A stretch of DNA of 47,982 bases. Source: Serratia sp. DD3 (GTDB lineage Bacteria > Pseudomonadota > Gammaproteobacteria > Enterobacterales > Enterobacteriaceae). The notes beneath the pieces were generated by a model. The model was not told where the DNA came from and made no database searches. It was given only the letters and a program-made list of their open reading frames with translations. The DNA is taken from positions 1 to 47,982 of the forward strand of contig NZ_AYKS02000085.1 in the NCBI RefSeq assembly GCF_000496755.2, read 5' to 3'. Positions 22,084-31,619 of the stretch are shown here, in pieces. The position numbers were made by a program, and so were the translations under genes. The stretch's first letter is position 1. Every line of letters starts with the position of its first letter.

Positions 22084-22607
22084 TTATACCGCTCCAACAA
22101 TTCGACCGCGCTTTCCGGCGTCAGGTGAGCATGGGTGTCTTCATCGATCATCATACTCGGCCCCTTGTCGCAGTTACCCAAACAGCAGGTAGGCAGTAAT
22201 GTAAAACGGCCATCAAACGTGGTTTGACCTGGCTTGATAGCCAATTTCTTCTCCAGAGCGGCTTGAACTCCCTGATAACCGTTGATGTGACAAACCACAC
22301 TGTCACAATAACGGATCACATGGCGCCCTACGGGTTGGCGGAAAATTTGGCTGTAGAATGTGGCCACCCCTTCTACGTCGCTGGCAGGAATACCCAGCAC
22401 CTCTGCGATGGCATAAATCGCCCCATCGGGAACCCAACCACGCTGCTTCTGCACTATTTTCAGGGCTTCAATGGAAGCGGCGCGCGGGTCTTCGTAATGG
22501 TGCATCTCGTGCTCGATCGCCTGACGTTCGTGCGCACTCAGCACAAAAACATCGGCTTCAGACTCAAGCACCTGGTTCACCGGGTGATTGTTTTCATGAT
22601 CATGCAT
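22080..22607 (-). CDS. nuoE: NADH-quinone oxidoreductase subunit E
   Basis: The thioredoxin-like subunit that carries 2Fe-2S cluster N1a, beside NuoF in the NADH-oxidising module. It has 175 residues against 166 in E. coli; the extra residues are at the N-terminus. The cluster ligands are visible as Cys101, Cys106, Cys142 and Cys146 ([10 protein letters not shown] and [13 protein letters not shown]). It lies two bases after nuoCD and overlaps nuoF. Intact. Confidence 0.98.
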   Translation of the reverse strand: MHDHENNHPVNQVLESEADVFVLSAHERQAIEHEMHHYEDPRAASIEALKIVQKQRGWVPDGAIYAIAEVLGIPASDVEGVATFYSQIFRQPVGRHVIRYCDSVVCHINGYQGVQAALEKKLAIKPGQTTFDGRFTLLPTCCLGNCDKGPSMMIDEDTHAHLTPESAVELLERYK

Positions 22608-22609
22608 AG

Positions 22610-24406
22610 TTAGCGGTCCACATCTGACATTACAAAATCGATACTACCCAGATAGACGATCAAATCGGAAACCAGGCTACCGCGGATCACCGCTGGAATT
22701 TGCTGCAGGTGAGCATAGCTGGGTGTCCGAATTCGAGTGCGGTAACTCATGGTGCTACCATCACTGGTCAGATAGTAGCTATTGATCCCTTTGGTGGCTT
22801 CCACCATCTGGAATGACTCGTTAGCCGGCATCACCGGGCCCCAGGAAACCTGCAAGAAGTGAGTGATCATCGTTTCAATATGCTGCAACGTGCGCTCTTT
22901 CGGTGGCGGCGTAGTCAGCGGATGATCCGCCTTGAACGGCCCTTCCGGCATGTTGTTCAAGCACTGTTCAAGAATACGCAAACTCTGGCGCAGCTCTTCT
23001 ACCTTGAGCATCACTCGGGTATAGCAGTCACTGTTGCCGTCACCCACCGGTACTTCAAAATCAAAGTTCTCATAGCCGGAATAAGGGCGCCATTTACGCA
23101 CATCAAACTCAACCCCGGTGGCACGCAAGCCTGCACCCGTCACGCCCCACTCCAATGCCTCTTTGGCATTGTAGGAAGCGACACCAATAGAGCGCCCTTT
23201 AAGAATCGAGTTTTGCAGTGCTGCTTTTACATAGGAGTCGAGGCGCTTAGGCATCCAGTTGAGGAAGTCACGCAGCAGACGGTCCCAACCGCGGGGCAGA
23301 TCATGGGCGACACCACCAATACGGAACCAGGCGGGATGCATACGGAACCCGGTAATCGCTTCCACCAGATCATACACTTTCTGGCGGTCGGTAAAGGCGA
23401 AGAACACCGGGGTCATCGCCCCCACATCCTGAATAAAGGTACTGATGTACAGCAAGTGGCTGTTGATGCGGAACAGTTCAGAGAGCATCACACGAATGGT
23501 GTTGACACGATCCGGCACCACGATCCCGGCGAGTTTTTCAACCGCCAGTACGTAAGGCATTTCGTTTACGCAGCCACCGAGGTATTCGATACGATCGGTG
23601 TAGGGAATGTAACTATGCCAGGATTGCCGCTCACCCATTTTCTCAGCGCCACGGTGGTGGTAACCCACATCCGGCACGCAATCGACAATTTCTTCACCAT
23701 CCAACTGCAAAATGATACGGAACGCACCATGGGAAGAGGGGTGGTTCGGGCCCAGGTTAAGGAACATGAAGTCTTCATTGTCTGTACTGCGCTTCATCCC
23801 CCACTCTTCTGGTTTGAATTTCAGCGACTCCATCTCCAGATCTTCTTTCTGCTTGGTCAACACAAAGGGATCGAATTCGGTTGCGCGCGCCGGATAATCT
23901 TTACGTAGGGGATGACCTTCCCAGCTTTGCGGCATCATGATGCGCCGCAGGTGCGGGTGACCATCAAAAGTGATACCGAACATCTCCCAGGTTTCACGCT
24001 CATACCAGTTGGCATTAGGGAATATCTTGGTCACTGTGGGCACATGAAGGTCTTTTTCAGACAGTGCCACTTTCAGCATGATGTCGCGGTTACGCTCAAC
24101 AGAGATCAGATGGTAGAAAACAGAAAAATCTGCCGCTGGCAAGCCTTGGCGATGAGTGCGCAAACGCTCGTCCATACCATGCAAGTCAAACAGCATCACA
24201 TAAGGCTTTGGCTGTTTTCTCAAGAACGTCATGACGTCCAGTAACTGATCAGGTTTGACCCATACCACCGGCATTCCGGTACGGGTAGGCTGAACAGTGA
24301 AGGCTTCCGGCCCAAAACGGTTGCGCAGTTCACCAATCACCGGATCATTCAGATGATCCCTGGTTTCCCAGGCAGGTAGGGCGTCGTGCGTCGCTAAATC
24401 TGTCAT
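22610..24406 (-). CDS. nuoC: NADH-quinone oxidoreductase fused subunit CD
   Basis: In Enterobacterales NuoC and NuoD are one polypeptide, and that is so here: 598 residues, about the E. coli size. Residues 1 to about 190 are the NuoC part, including the motif [23 protein letters not shown]. The rest is the NuoD 49-kDa part, with [14 protein letters not shown] near 215, [16 protein letters not shown], and the C-terminal [11 protein letters not shown]. NuoD lines the quinone cavity together with NuoB. Spacing is 43 bases after nuoB and two before nuoE. Intact. The fusion is one of the better taxonomic markers in this window. Confidence 0.98.
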   Translation of the reverse strand: MTDLATHDALPAWETRDHLNDPVIGELRNRFGPEAFTVQPTRTGMPVVWVKPDQLLDVMTFLRKQPKPYVMLFDLHGMDERLRTHRQGLPAADFSVFYHLISVERNRDIMLKVALSEKDLHVPTVTKIFPNANWYERETWEMFGITFDGHPHLRRIMMPQSWEGHPLRKDYPARATEFDPFVLTKQKEDLEMESLKFKPEEWGMKRSTDNEDFMFLNLGPNHPSSHGAFRIILQLDGEEIVDCVPDVGYHHRGAEKMGERQSWHSYIPYTDRIEYLGGCVNEMPYVLAVEKLAGIVVPDRVNTIRVMLSELFRINSHLLYISTFIQDVGAMTPVFFAFTDRQKVYDLVEAITGFRMHPAWFRIGGVAHDLPRGWDRLLRDFLNWMPKRLDSYVKAALQNSILKGRSIGVASYNAKEALEWGVTGAGLRATGVEFDVRKWRPYSGYENFDFEVPVGDGNSDCYTRVMLKVEELRQSLRILEQCLNNMPEGPFKADHPLTTPPPKERTLQHIETMITHFLQVSWGPVMPANESFQMVEATKGINSYYLTSDGSTMSYRTRIRTPSYAHLQQIPAVIRGSLVSDLIVYLGSIDFVMSDVDR

Positions 24407-24449
24407 AATTTTTTCACCACACTAAAGGGTCATTTCGCCGCAAGTTCGA

Positions 24450-25124
24450 TTAAATCTCGTCTGGCGTCCGCAGATTGGTTACCGCAATACGCTCCGCGTG
24501 CTTACGCGCTTTTTCTGACTGCATATTGGCACGGTAAACCCCCTGCTCGCCCACAACCCACGACAATGGGCGGCGCTCTTTACCAATCGACTCCTGCAGC
24601 AGCAGTAACGCCTGCATATAAGCCTCTGGACGCGGTGGGCAGCCTGGAATATACACATCAACAGGCAGGAATTTATCCACCCCCTGCACCACAGAGTAGA
24701 TATCGTACATACCACCGGAATTGGCGCAGGCGCCCATGGAGATCACCCACTTGGGCTCCAGCATCTGTTCATACAAACGCTGAATAACGGGGGCCATTTT
24801 AGTGAAGCAGGTCCCGGCTACCACCATAAAGTCCGCCTGACGTGGGGATGCACGCAATACTTCCGCACCAAAACGTGCCACATCGTTAATGGCAGTAAAT
24901 GATGTCACCATCTCCACATAACAGCATGAAAGGCCGAAATTATAGGGCCAAAGAGAGTTTTTACGCCCCCAGTTCACCATGTCATGCAATGCATGTTCAA
25001 GTTTACCCATGTAGACCGTGCGATGAACCTGCTGGTCCAGAGGATCACCAACGATTTCCTGTTTTTGCAGGGGATAACGGTCGTTCTCACCGTTAGGGTC
25101 TATGCGGGTGAGCGTATAGTCCAT
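24450..25124 (-). CDS. nuoB: NADH-quinone oxidoreductase subunit B
   Basis: NuoB holds cluster N2, the last cluster before quinone. It has 224 residues against 220 in E. coli. The four N2 ligands are present as the tandem Cys67-Cys68 (GLSCCYVEM), Cys133 (MGACANSGG) and Cys162 ([10 protein letters not shown]). The tandem cysteine pair is diagnostic of this subunit. It follows nuoA by 15 bases and precedes nuoCD by 43. Intact. Confidence 0.98.
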   Translation of the reverse strand: MDYTLTRIDPNGENDRYPLQKQEIVGDPLDQQVHRTVYMGKLEHALHDMVNWGRKNSLWPYNFGLSCCYVEMVTSFTAINDVARFGAEVLRASPRQADFMVVAGTCFTKMAPVIQRLYEQMLEPKWVISMGACANSGGMYDIYSVVQGVDKFLPVDVYIPGCPPRPEAYMQALLLLQESIGKERRPLSWVVGEQGVYRANMQSEKARKHAERIAVTNLRTPDEI

Positions 25125-25139
25125 CTTAATGCCTCACTG

Positions 25140-25580
25140 TTACTGCGGATGACTGTTGCTGGCGTTCTTGATTGTGCTTGGTTTGCTCAGGCGCTGAGAG
25201 CGCACAGGGACCCAATCCAATGCGCCGATACGCACCAGATAAACCAACCCTGCCAATAACACCAAAATGAAAATGGCGGCTTCGATAAAGCCTACCCAAC
25301 CGCTCTCACGAATCGAGACCGACCAGGCGTACAGATATAAGGCTTCAACATCGAAGATAACGAAGAACATGGCGACCAGATAAAATTTGGCTGAAAGGCG
25401 CATACGCGCTGAGCCGACAGAGTCGATCCCCGACTCATAAGGTGTGTTTTTAGCACGCCCCCGGGCTCTCCCACCCAAGAAAAATGCGCCCAGCAACATA
25501 AAGCCGCAAAGCCCAATAGCCATGATGACAAATACGACGAATGCCCAGTGATGAGCGATAACTTCAGTGGTTGTTGACAT
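25140..25580 (-). CDS. nuoA: NADH-quinone oxidoreductase subunit A
   Basis: A three-helix membrane subunit next to the quinone site and the first gene of the operon. It has 146 residues against 147 in E. coli. The conserved loop [20 protein letters not shown] after helix 1 and the acidic helix-2 region [14 protein letters not shown] are present. The ribosome site before the ATG is weak. The promoter must lie in the 768 bases between this start and the IS element. Intact. Confidence 0.97.
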   Translation of the reverse strand: MSTTTEVIAHHWAFVVFVIMAIGLCGFMLLGAFFLGGRARGRAKNTPYESGIDSVGSARMRLSAKFYLVAMFFVIFDVEALYLYAWSVSIRESGWVGFIEAAIFILVLLAGLVYLVRIGALDWVPVRSQRLSKPSTIKNASNSHPQ

Positions 25581-26348
25581 ACTCTATGCTTACTCATCAA
25601 AAGTGGTGGCGAACGCCTGCTCTAATCACCGGCGGTGAGCGAACCACATCGATTCAAGGGAAGGAGATATCCCCGTCGCCATTCTAACTGCAGGATTGTT
25701 GACTGCGCTGATTCACCCTAGTCACATAGTTGACTATGCTGCTAGAGACTCATTCGTTTGCCTTTTACCTGCAACTGGAATGAACTTGGGTCTATATACC
25801 CATCATCTTTCAAGTAACAAACAGTTGACTGCAGAACTCGGCTCTCTTGCCTGGTTGGCAATTCACCCGCGTGCCAGCTGGCTATAACCTGAAAGAGGTT
25901 GAGTAGAGCCACGCAAACACATTGCTTTTACAGAGAATTAGGCAATATTTTGCTGTGAGCTTTTACTCCTTTCAATAGCCTTTTGTCAATTTCAACAAAA
26001 GAATCTACACATTAATTTACACACAAACCAATTTGTTAACATCATCGCACCAGAAGCTCAGCTAAATCGTGTCAGTTAGTCGTTAGATAACTGCACTCAG
26101 AGATAACCCAATGGCGACATTTCAGTTTTACTATACCATTCTCTCAGGAATTCCCTGTTGTTCCACTCACTAGCTCGGGGTATTTTTTTGATCCAGGACA
26201 CGTTTCGGGGAAAAAACTAAAAATAAGTGTGGCGGCTTAACCATTTTTGTCAACTTTCGTTCATAAAATGCACAACAAATCAGCCGGATAACCTTGAAAA
26301 TAACAAGGGTTCGCCTTTCATACCTGCCGGATCGCGCTATAAAAATCT
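25581..26348. other. nuo upstream regulatory region
   Basis: About 768 bases without a credible gene. The first part (25666-25797) is a decayed ERIC-like repeat, followed by what looks like the start of a second copy (about 25794-25840). The remainder to 26348 is AT-rich and should carry the nuo promoter and binding sites for its regulators (ArcA, NarL, FNR, Fis and IHF act here in E. coli). An extended -10-like TGGTATAGT is readable on the minus strand at 26138-26130, but I find no good -35 partner. No regulator site can be assigned by eye. Confidence 0.5.
25666..25797. repeat. Diverged ERIC-like repeat upstream of nuoA
   Basis: The ends are imperfect inverted repeats: left near 25666-25694 (ATTCTAACTGCAGG) and right near 25769-25797 (CCTGCAACTGGAAT). 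The middle (TTCACCCTAGTCACATAG, then GCTAGAGACTCATTC) is a diverged form of the ERIC core seen intact at 13401-13524. It is about the expected size and lies 86 bases before the nuoA start codon, inside the probable leader. Confidence 0.72.
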
Positions 26349-26360
26349 ATGGTCACCCCC
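26349..26360 (+). repeat. Left 12-bp inverted repeat of the IS
   Basis: ATGGTCACCCCC, exactly complementary to 27669-27680. It marks the transposase-downstream end of the element. Confidence 0.9.
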
Positions 26361-26613
26361 GTTTTTGCAACACAGATTTTGATTTATGATGGGCTTGCTT
26401 AAATCTATTCGGCGTCTGGTGGACAAGGATGTCCGCGCCACGATGAGTTCCGCGCCTGCCGAACCTTAAAAAACCGTCGGCTTCAAAGAGCCATTTTTTA
26501 TATCAGGTTCATCAGCAGGCCGCTATGCCGTTCATGTCATCAATTATCTGTCGTCGCAAAACCAGAAAGTAACGTGTTAATTAACTGAGCTGACGAGTTT
26601 TTCGTTGGCTCTT
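26361..26613 (-). ncRNA. Candidate bridge-RNA region of the IS
   Basis: About 250 non-coding bases follow the transposase stop within the element. IS1111-group elements are reported to encode their target-choosing bridge RNA on this side. The stretch is rich in stems: TCGGC 26409-26413 with GCCGA 26458-26462, TGG 26417-26419 with CCA 26438-26440, GGACA 26421-26425 with TGTCC 26430-26434, and GGCT 26479-26482 with AGCC 26489-26492. Position and structure fit, but no covariance comparison was possible, so the RNA, its strand and its ends are inferred. Confidence 0.5.
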
Positions 26614-27618
26614 TTATTTACTGAACGCCGCCTGATGTGCCGTAACCGCCCAGGCTATGCGTGCCAGTTTGTTTGCCAGCGCGCACGCCACCACGTTAGA
26701 GTGATGGCTGGCAAGTTGCTTTTTAACCCACTCTGCCAAACGCCCTGGATTGTGTTCCAGCCGCTGCATAAACACCCGCGCGCACTGCACCAACAACCGT
26801 CGCAGATTTTTATCACCCCGCTTGCTGATGCCCATCAGTGTCGTTTTTCCACCCGTACTGTACTGGCGGGGAACCAGCCCGGTTGAAGCCGCAAAGTCAC
26901 GGCTGCTGACATAGTTTTTCCCGTCCCCCAGCCGCGTGGCTAACAGGCTCGCCGTTACCGGCCCAACGCCAGGAATGCTCAGCAGGCGCTGTGCGGTTTC
27001 ATCATCCGCAAGGTGGGTTTTCAGTTCCTTATCGATTTCATCAATTTCCCCGCTAAGGTAAACATAATGACTGTGGAGTCTACTCAGAACCCTTGTCAGA
27101 TAAGGCGGGAAATCATTTTCTTCCAGCACCGCGGCCAGACGTCGTATCACGGCAATCCCGCGTGGCAGACTGACACCGAACTCCAACAAAAAAGCATGCA
27201 TCTGATTGGTGGTTTTAACGCGTTGCCGTATCAGTGAGTCTCTGACGCGATGGAGGGCGCTCATCGCCTGTTGGTCTTCTGTTCTGGGTGTGACAAAGCG
27301 CATTGAAGGACGGGAGGCGGCTTCACAGATGGCTTCAGCATCAACAAAATCGTTCTTATTACTCTTAACAAAAGGGCGGACGAACTGCGGAGAAATCAGC
27401 TTTGCCTCATGACCTAAATCAGCAATCCGACGTGCCATAAAGTGAGCCCCACCACAGGACTCCATCACCACGGTCGCCGCCTTGCAGGAAGCAAGAAAAT
27501 TAATGAGCTGAGTGCGGGAAAATTTTTTACGCAACAGGGCATTACCTTTTTCGTCCTGACAGTGCACGTGAAAGGAATGTTTACCGAGATCGATACCAAT
27601 AAGCGTAACGTTTTGCAT
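26614..27618 (-). CDS. IS110-family transposase
   Basis: A recombinase of 334 residues that moves the element. The N-terminal RuvC-like DEDD domain shows GIDLGKH with Asp10, VVMESCGG with Glu53, and KNDFVDAEA with Asp90 and Asp93. The C-terminal Transposase_20 domain has the helix-hairpin-helix SIPGVGPVTA near 213 and PRQYSTGGK near 250, which holds the expected serine nucleophile. I chose the ATG at 27618 (MQNVTLIGIDLG) because AGAGGGA stands about seven bases before it; a longer reading to 27663 has no such support. The frame is complete and all catalytic residues are present, so it may be active. Confidence 0.93.
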   Translation of the reverse strand: MQNVTLIGIDLGKHSFHVHCQDEKGNALLRKKFSRTQLINFLASCKAATVVMESCGGAHFMARRIADLGHEAKLISPQFVRPFVKSNKNDFVDAEAICEAASRPSMRFVTPRTEDQQAMSALHRVRDSLIRQRVKTTNQMHAFLLEFGVSLPRGIAVIRRLAAVLEENDFPPYLTRVLSRLHSHYVYLSGEIDEIDKELKTHLADDETAQRLLSIPGVGPVTASLLATRLGDGKNYVSSRDFAASTGLVPRQYSTGGKTTLMGISKRGDKNLRRLLVQCARVFMQRLEHNPGRLAEWVKKQLASHHSNVVACALANKLARIAWAVTAHQAAFSK

Positions 27619-27668
27619 GATGGTTCCCTCTAAAGTAAAACACCCTGTCAGCTTACCGCTCACAGGGT

Positions 27669-27680
27669 GGGGGTGACCAT
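27669..27680 (-). repeat. Right 12-bp inverted repeat of the IS
   Basis: GGGGGTGACCAT on the plus strand, the exact complement of 26349-26360. It lies just upstream of the transposase gene, about seven bases from the hairpin that starts at 27687. Confidence 0.9.
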
Positions 27681-27686
27681 CTCATT

Positions 27687-27714
27687 AAACCTCTGCCCAA
27701 AAGACAGAGGTTTT
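27687..27714. terminator. Hairpin beside the IS insertion
   Basis: A perfect 9-bp stem, AAACCTCTG at 27687-27695 and CAGAGGTTT at 27705-27713, with a nine-base loop and T residues after it on the plus strand. On the minus strand the bases after it are TTTAATGAG, so it could also have ended the lrhA transcript before the IS inserted next to it. Function is uncertain. Confidence 0.5.
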
Positions 27715-27788
27715 GCTTAACGAGGTCTCACCATGGCGCAAAACAGCGCCGGTGATAGCCATACAAATCGTATGTACGCTTCAATCGG

Positions 27789-27816
27789 TTACCCCCTCAA
27801 GTCGCCAAGGGGGTAA
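27789..27816. other. Strong stem-loop just after lrhA
   Basis: TTACCCCCT at 27789-27797 and AGGGGGTAA at 27808-27816 form a perfect 9-bp stem with a ten-base loop, nine bases beyond the lrhA stop. No T-run follows on the minus strand, so it is more likely to protect the mRNA 3' end, or to need Rho, than to be an intrinsic terminator. Confidence 0.5.
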
Positions 27817-27825
27817 TTGACGATA

Positions 27826-28761
27826 TTACTCGTCATCCTCCAAGAGGCCGAAATCTTCAGCAACCAAGACACTATCCGTATCGAAATGGTAAGTCTCATT
27901 ACCCTTTTTCACGGCATTAAAAATCGTCATGGCCAGTTCGTTCTCACACGTCACATTTTTGCATAGTGAATATTGAGTATCCGGCAATGGAGGTAACCCC
28001 TCTGCTGCACCCAGTACCCGCAAGTCTGGGGTCATCATCTCAATAGGCCGGGCAGTAATTCCTAAACCAGCCCTACATGCAGCACGCACCGCTGATAACG
28101 AGGAAGCAACGTAGGCGATACGCCAAGGAATATCAGCAGCATCCAGATGTTTAATCGCCATGTCACGGAACGGGCTAGGTTCGTCGAGCACCACCAACGG
28201 CAGCGGCTCCCCTGGCTGTACAAAGTAATCTGCCGCGCAATACCACAACGTTGGGGAGTTGCGCAGTACAACATGCGGATGATCACCTGTAGCGGTGGTG
28301 GTAATGGCTAAATCCACTTCCCCTTTTTCCAGCATATCGATAGTTTGTGCGCTACGTTTCACCCGCACATCGACGGTCAGCCGTGGGTAAACCGTGGTCA
28401 CACGATTAAGCAGAAAAGGCAGAAGAGTATCTGCGGTATCGTCAGAAGCACCGATAGTCAGCACGCCATCGACATCGTCATAAACCAAAGAAGCATAGGC
28501 TTCATCATTGAAACGCAGAATTTTCCTGGCATAACCGAGAAGTTGGATACCATGTTCGGTTAATAACTTATTGCGCCCATGGCGAGCAAACAACTCTTTG
28601 TTAACTAATTGCTCTAACCGCTGCATTTGTTGACTCACGGCTGATTGAGTACGACGGACGGCAACTGCCGCCGACGCAAACGTCTTTAAATCAGCCACAG
28701 CAACAAATGTTCTCAGCAGATCGAGATCGAGATTAAGTAACGGACGTTTTGCACTTATCAT
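27826..28761 (-). CDS. lrhA: LysR-type global regulator LrhA (HexA/PecT family)
   Basis: LrhA represses motility and chemotaxis genes and affects type 1 fimbriae and RpoS in E. coli; the HexA and PecT relatives control virulence and exoenzymes in plant pathogens. It has 311 residues. The N-terminal winged helix (about 10-70) reads [20 protein letters not shown] and [15 protein letters not shown]. The effector domain follows from about 95. It keeps its usual place between nuo and alaA, but an IS element now lies downstream of it. It is divergent from alaA across 882 bases, which suggests a long leader as in E. coli. The reading frame is intact. Confidence 0.95.
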   Translation of the reverse strand: MISAKRPLLNLDLDLLRTFVAVADLKTFASAAVAVRRTQSAVSQQMQRLEQLVNKELFARHGRNKLLTEHGIQLLGYARKILRFNDEAYASLVYDDVDGVLTIGASDDTADTLLPFLLNRVTTVYPRLTVDVRVKRSAQTIDMLEKGEVDLAITTTATGDHPHVVLRNSPTLWYCAADYFVQPGEPLPLVVLDEPSPFRDMAIKHLDAADIPWRIAYVASSLSAVRAACRAGLGITARPIEMMTPDLRVLGAAEGLPPLPDTQYSLCKNVTCENELAMTIFNAVKKGNETYHFDTDSVLVAEDFGLLEDDE

Positions 28762-29643
28762 AGTGTTTTCTTCACTTTTTAAATTATTACTTACAAACTA
28801 CCCTGGTGTATTTCCAAGACGCCGCCGAAAATGGCAAGCGCCGGACATGACAGTAACCCACTCATTAGAAGAGGGCAAAAAATTCCTTATATTTCGTTAC
28901 CTCTATCGCTTTTTCTATAACCAAGTTCATACGAGCGGCGGCCAAGTGGCGAATGCACACATCACAATGAACCCCCAAAAACAACCAACTGAGTAACAAC
29001 ACCATTGAGCTAATCAGTCAGGAATCGATTTATCTCAGACTTGCGGCTGACAAGCAATCCGAATTATTTCGGCTCAATGCCCAGATACTCAAGAGCTTAC
29101 TGTGTTACTCGACCCTAGTCGCCCCCGCACTGCAAGCGCCTGCGCTGTTCAAACCATACCGCATTTTATCCAGCAACTAGAGATAGTTAGAATATATAAA
29201 GTTGTAATCAAAAAAAACTTCAGTGAATTACTGAAATATATTTAATGTGATCTCCGATAACTGAATTGTGGCCGCATTTACCTTTTTCATCCACCATATA
29301 ATAACTCTGCAAACAGTTTTTTACATTTTGTTATCATTTATACTGATTTTGACATTCCGAACGCTCATCGTGTGCCATACCAACAAAACCGTTCTCCTGC
29401 TTTAATAGCATAAACTTAAATCAATACACTATTAATAATCATCTTTTAAGATTTTATCACCAATAACAAACCAGCCAAAACCTTTAATCACTTAGAATGC
29501 CGTTCAAGTCGAATGTTAGCACCAAAGCTTTGCAAGACACTTCAAAAAGAGCGCTTGCAGGAGTACATTGGACCAACTGTGGTGTTCCATGGCAGAAACA
29601 CCCCTCTCTAAAAGCTCAATCTAAGTAAAAGGCTCAACTTTTT
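28762..29643. other. Long lrhA / alaA divergent intergenic region
   Basis: There are 882 bases without a believable gene between two divergent starts. The part from about 29160 to 29480 is markedly AT-rich, with several A- and T-tracts, as expected for promoters and nucleoid-protein sites. Long untranslated leaders are known for lrhA in E. coli. A short open stretch at 28763-28996 has no ribosome site or recognisable protein and I do not accept it. No operator could be named with confidence. Confidence 0.5.
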
Positions 29644-30858
29644 ATGTCCCCCATTGATAAATCCAGCAAGCTGGACAACGTCTGTTACGACATTCGAGGC
29701 CCAGTACTCAAAGAAGCCAAGCGTCTTGAGGAAGAAGGCAACAAAGTACTGAAGCTGAACATCGGCAATCCGGCACCGTTTGGTTTTGATGCCCCAGATG
29801 AAATTCTGGTGGATGTCATCCGTAATCTTCCTACCGCACAGGGTTATTGCGACTCCAAGGGGTTGTTCTCTGCGCGTAAAGCGATCATGCAGCACTATCA
29901 GGCCCGTGATATGCGTGATGTGACCGTCGAGGATATCTATATTGGCAATGGGGTATCCGAGCTCATCGTTCAATCCATGCAGGCATTGCTCAATTCTGGT
30001 GATGAAATGCTGGTGCCAGCCCCAGACTACCCACTGTGGACCGCCGCCGTTTCGCTTTCCAGTGGTAAAGCGGTGCACTATCTCTGTGACGAAGAGGCTG
30101 GCTGGTTTCCGGATCTGGATGATATCCGCCGCAAGATCACACCTCGCACCCGTGGCATTGTCATTATCAACCCTAATAACCCGACCGGTGCGGTATACAG
30201 TAAAGCCCTGCTGGAAGAGATTGTCGAAATCGCCCGCCAGCATAACCTGATCATTTTTTCTGATGAAATTTACGACAAGATCCTCTATGACGACGCGGTT
30301 CATCACTCGATTGCCGCACTGGCACCAGACCTGCTGACCATCACCTTTAATGGCCTGTCGAAAACCTATCGTGTCGCGGGTTTCCGCCAGGGATGGATGG
30401 TGCTCAACGGGCCGAAAAAACATGCAAAAGGTTATATTGAAGGCCTGGAAATGCTGGCCTCCATGCGCCTGTGCGCCAACGTGCCTATGCAGCATGCTAT
30501 CCAGACCGCGCTGGGGGGATACCAGAGTATCAGCGAGTTTATCCAGCCTGGTGGCCGTTTGTATGAACAACGTAATCGCACTTGGGAACTGCTGAATAAC
30601 ATCCCTGGCGTTTCCTGCGTAAAACCGCAAGGGGCACTCTATATGTTCCCGCGGATTGACGCCAAACGCTTTAATATTCATGACGACCAGAAGATGATTC
30701 TGGACCTGCTGTTACAAGAAAAGGTCCTGCTGGTTCAGGGCAGTGCGTTCAATTGGCCTCATCCAGACCACGTACGTATTGTCACCCTACCCCGTGTAGA
30801 TGAACTGGAAATGGCCGTAGGTAAATTGGGGCGTTTCCTCGAAAACTACCGTCAGTAA
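29644..30858 (+). CDS. alaA: Glutamate-pyruvate aminotransferase AlaA
   Basis: A cytoplasmic PLP enzyme that makes alanine from pyruvate and glutamate, formerly YfbQ. It has 404 residues against 405 in E. coli and is nearly identical by eye. The fold type I landmarks are present: INPNNPTGAVYSK, the DEIYDKILYDD segment, and FNGLSKTYRVAGFRQGW, which holds the PLP-binding lysine. The ATG at 29644 begins MSPIDKSSKLDNVCYD, as in E. coli; the ribosome site AAGG is rather far upstream. yfbR follows in the same direction after 75 bases. Confidence 0.97.
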   Translation: MSPIDKSSKLDNVCYDIRGPVLKEAKRLEEEGNKVLKLNIGNPAPFGFDAPDEILVDVIRNLPTAQGYCDSKGLFSARKAIMQHYQARDMRDVTVEDIYIGNGVSELIVQSMQALLNSGDEMLVPAPDYPLWTAAVSLSSGKAVHYLCDEEAGWFPDLDDIRRKITPRTRGIVIINPNNPTGAVYSKALLEEIVEIARQHNLIIFSDEIYDKILYDDAVHHSIAALAPDLLTITFNGLSKTYRVAGFRQGWMVLNGPKKHAKGYIEGLEMLASMRLCANVPMQHAIQTALGGYQSISEFIQPGGRLYEQRNRTWELLNNIPGVSCVKPQGALYMFPRIDAKRFNIHDDQKMILDLLLQEKVLLVQGSAFNWPHPDHVRIVTLPRVDELEMAVGKLGRFLENYRQ

Positions 30859-30868
30859 TCAGCTTGTT

Positions 30869-30887
30869 GGGTGCACGCTGTGCACCC
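30869..30887 (+). terminator. Weak hairpin between alaA and yfbR
   Basis: GGGTGCA at 30869-30875 pairs with TGCACCC at 30881-30887 around a five-base loop, ten bases after the alaA stop. No run of T follows, so it may only slow or partly end transcription into yfbR. Confidence 0.4.
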
Positions 30888-30933
30888 ATACTGTCTGCCT
30901 GTTGTTGTCATATCGCTGTAGAAAGAGAGCACC

Positions 30934-31533
30934 ATGAACCAGAGTCATTTCTTTGCTCACCTGTCCCGTTTGAAACTGATTAGCCGCTGGCCGTTAATGC
31001 GCAACGTGCGTACTGAAAACGTTTCTGAACACAGCCTGCAGGTTGCGTTTGTCGCCCATGCGCTGGCAGTGATCAAGAATCGGAAATTTAATGGCAACCT
31101 GAATGCAGAACGCGTGGCACTGCTGGCGATGTACCACGATGTCAGCGAAGTGTTGACCGGGGATATGCCCACCCCGATTAAATATTACAACCCGCAAATT
31201 GCCCACGAATACAAAAAAATAGAGAAAGTGGCCCAACAAAAATTGCTTGATATGATCCCAGCAGAGTTACAAAGCGATTTCCGTCCAATCCTTGATGAAC
31301 ATTATTACAGCGAAGATGAGAAGCTGATCGTCAAGCAGGCAGATGCGTTATGTGCCTTTGTTAAATGTCTGGAAGAGTTATCGGCCGGTAATAATGAATT
31401 CAAGCTGGCTAAAGCGCGCCTGGAAAAAACACTCCAGCTACGCCATAGCCCAGAAATGGACTATTTTATGACGGTGTTTATTCCCAGTTTCAGCTTGTCA
31501 CTGGATGAAATCAGCATTGATACGCCGTTATAA
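30934..31533 (+). CDS. yfbR: 5'-deoxynucleotidase YfbR
   Basis: An HD-domain phosphohydrolase that removes phosphate from deoxynucleoside 5'-monophosphates in the cytoplasm and so takes part in dNTP balance and dUMP supply. It has 199 residues, the E. coli length. The metal-binding HD motif is visible as ENVSEHSLQ (His near 33) and [17 protein letters not shown] (His-Asp near 68-69). A later Asp in [10 protein letters not shown] completes the site. It follows alaA and converges on yfbS across a terminator. Confidence 0.95.
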   Translation: MNQSHFFAHLSRLKLISRWPLMRNVRTENVSEHSLQVAFVAHALAVIKNRKFNGNLNAERVALLAMYHDVSEVLTGDMPTPIKYYNPQIAHEYKKIEKVAQQKLLDMIPAELQSDFRPILDEHYYSEDEKLIVKQADALCAFVKCLEELSAGNNEFKLAKARLEKTLQLRHSPEMDYFMTVFIPSFSLSLDEISIDTPL

Positions 31534-31566
31534 CCGGCCGGTTTTCGTCACCACACCAACTCAAGT

Positions 31567-31608
31567 GCCCCAGCCGCCTAGTCATTTACGCGTCTGGGGC
31601 TATTTTGT
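31567..31608. terminator. Terminator between convergent yfbR and yfbS
   Basis: GCCCCAG at 31567-31573 pairs with CTGGGGC at 31594-31600 around a 20-base loop. On the plus strand TATTTTGTCT follows, which fits the end of yfbR. The same stem could also serve yfbS from the other side, with less support. Confidence 0.65.
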
Positions 31609-31619
31609 CTAACTCGTCG

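Larger units (their letters stand above)
26349..27680 (-). mobile_element. IS110-family element, IS1111 type
   Basis: The element is bounded by perfect 12-bp inverted repeats, ATGGTCACCCCC at 26349-26360 and its complement at 27669-27680, so it is about 1.33 kb. It encodes one DEDD transposase on the minus strand. Inverted repeats of this length just inside the ends, together with a long non-coding stretch downstream of the transposase and only 62 bases upstream, are the arrangement known for the IS1111 group. In that group the true ends lie a few bases outside the repeats. The transposase looks like that of IS1328 of Yersinia from memory; this is not verified. It sits between lrhA and nuoA. 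Confidence 0.88.

Noticed and set aside
22859..23908. Plus-strand open frame of 349 codons opposite nuoCD
   Set aside because: It is antisense to an unmistakable nuoCD, with no ribosome site or domain.
29608..30681. Long minus-strand open frame of 357 codons opposite alaA
   Set aside because: It lies almost wholly antisense to the highly conserved alaA and shows no family pattern; open frames of this kind arise from the codon bias of the real gene.
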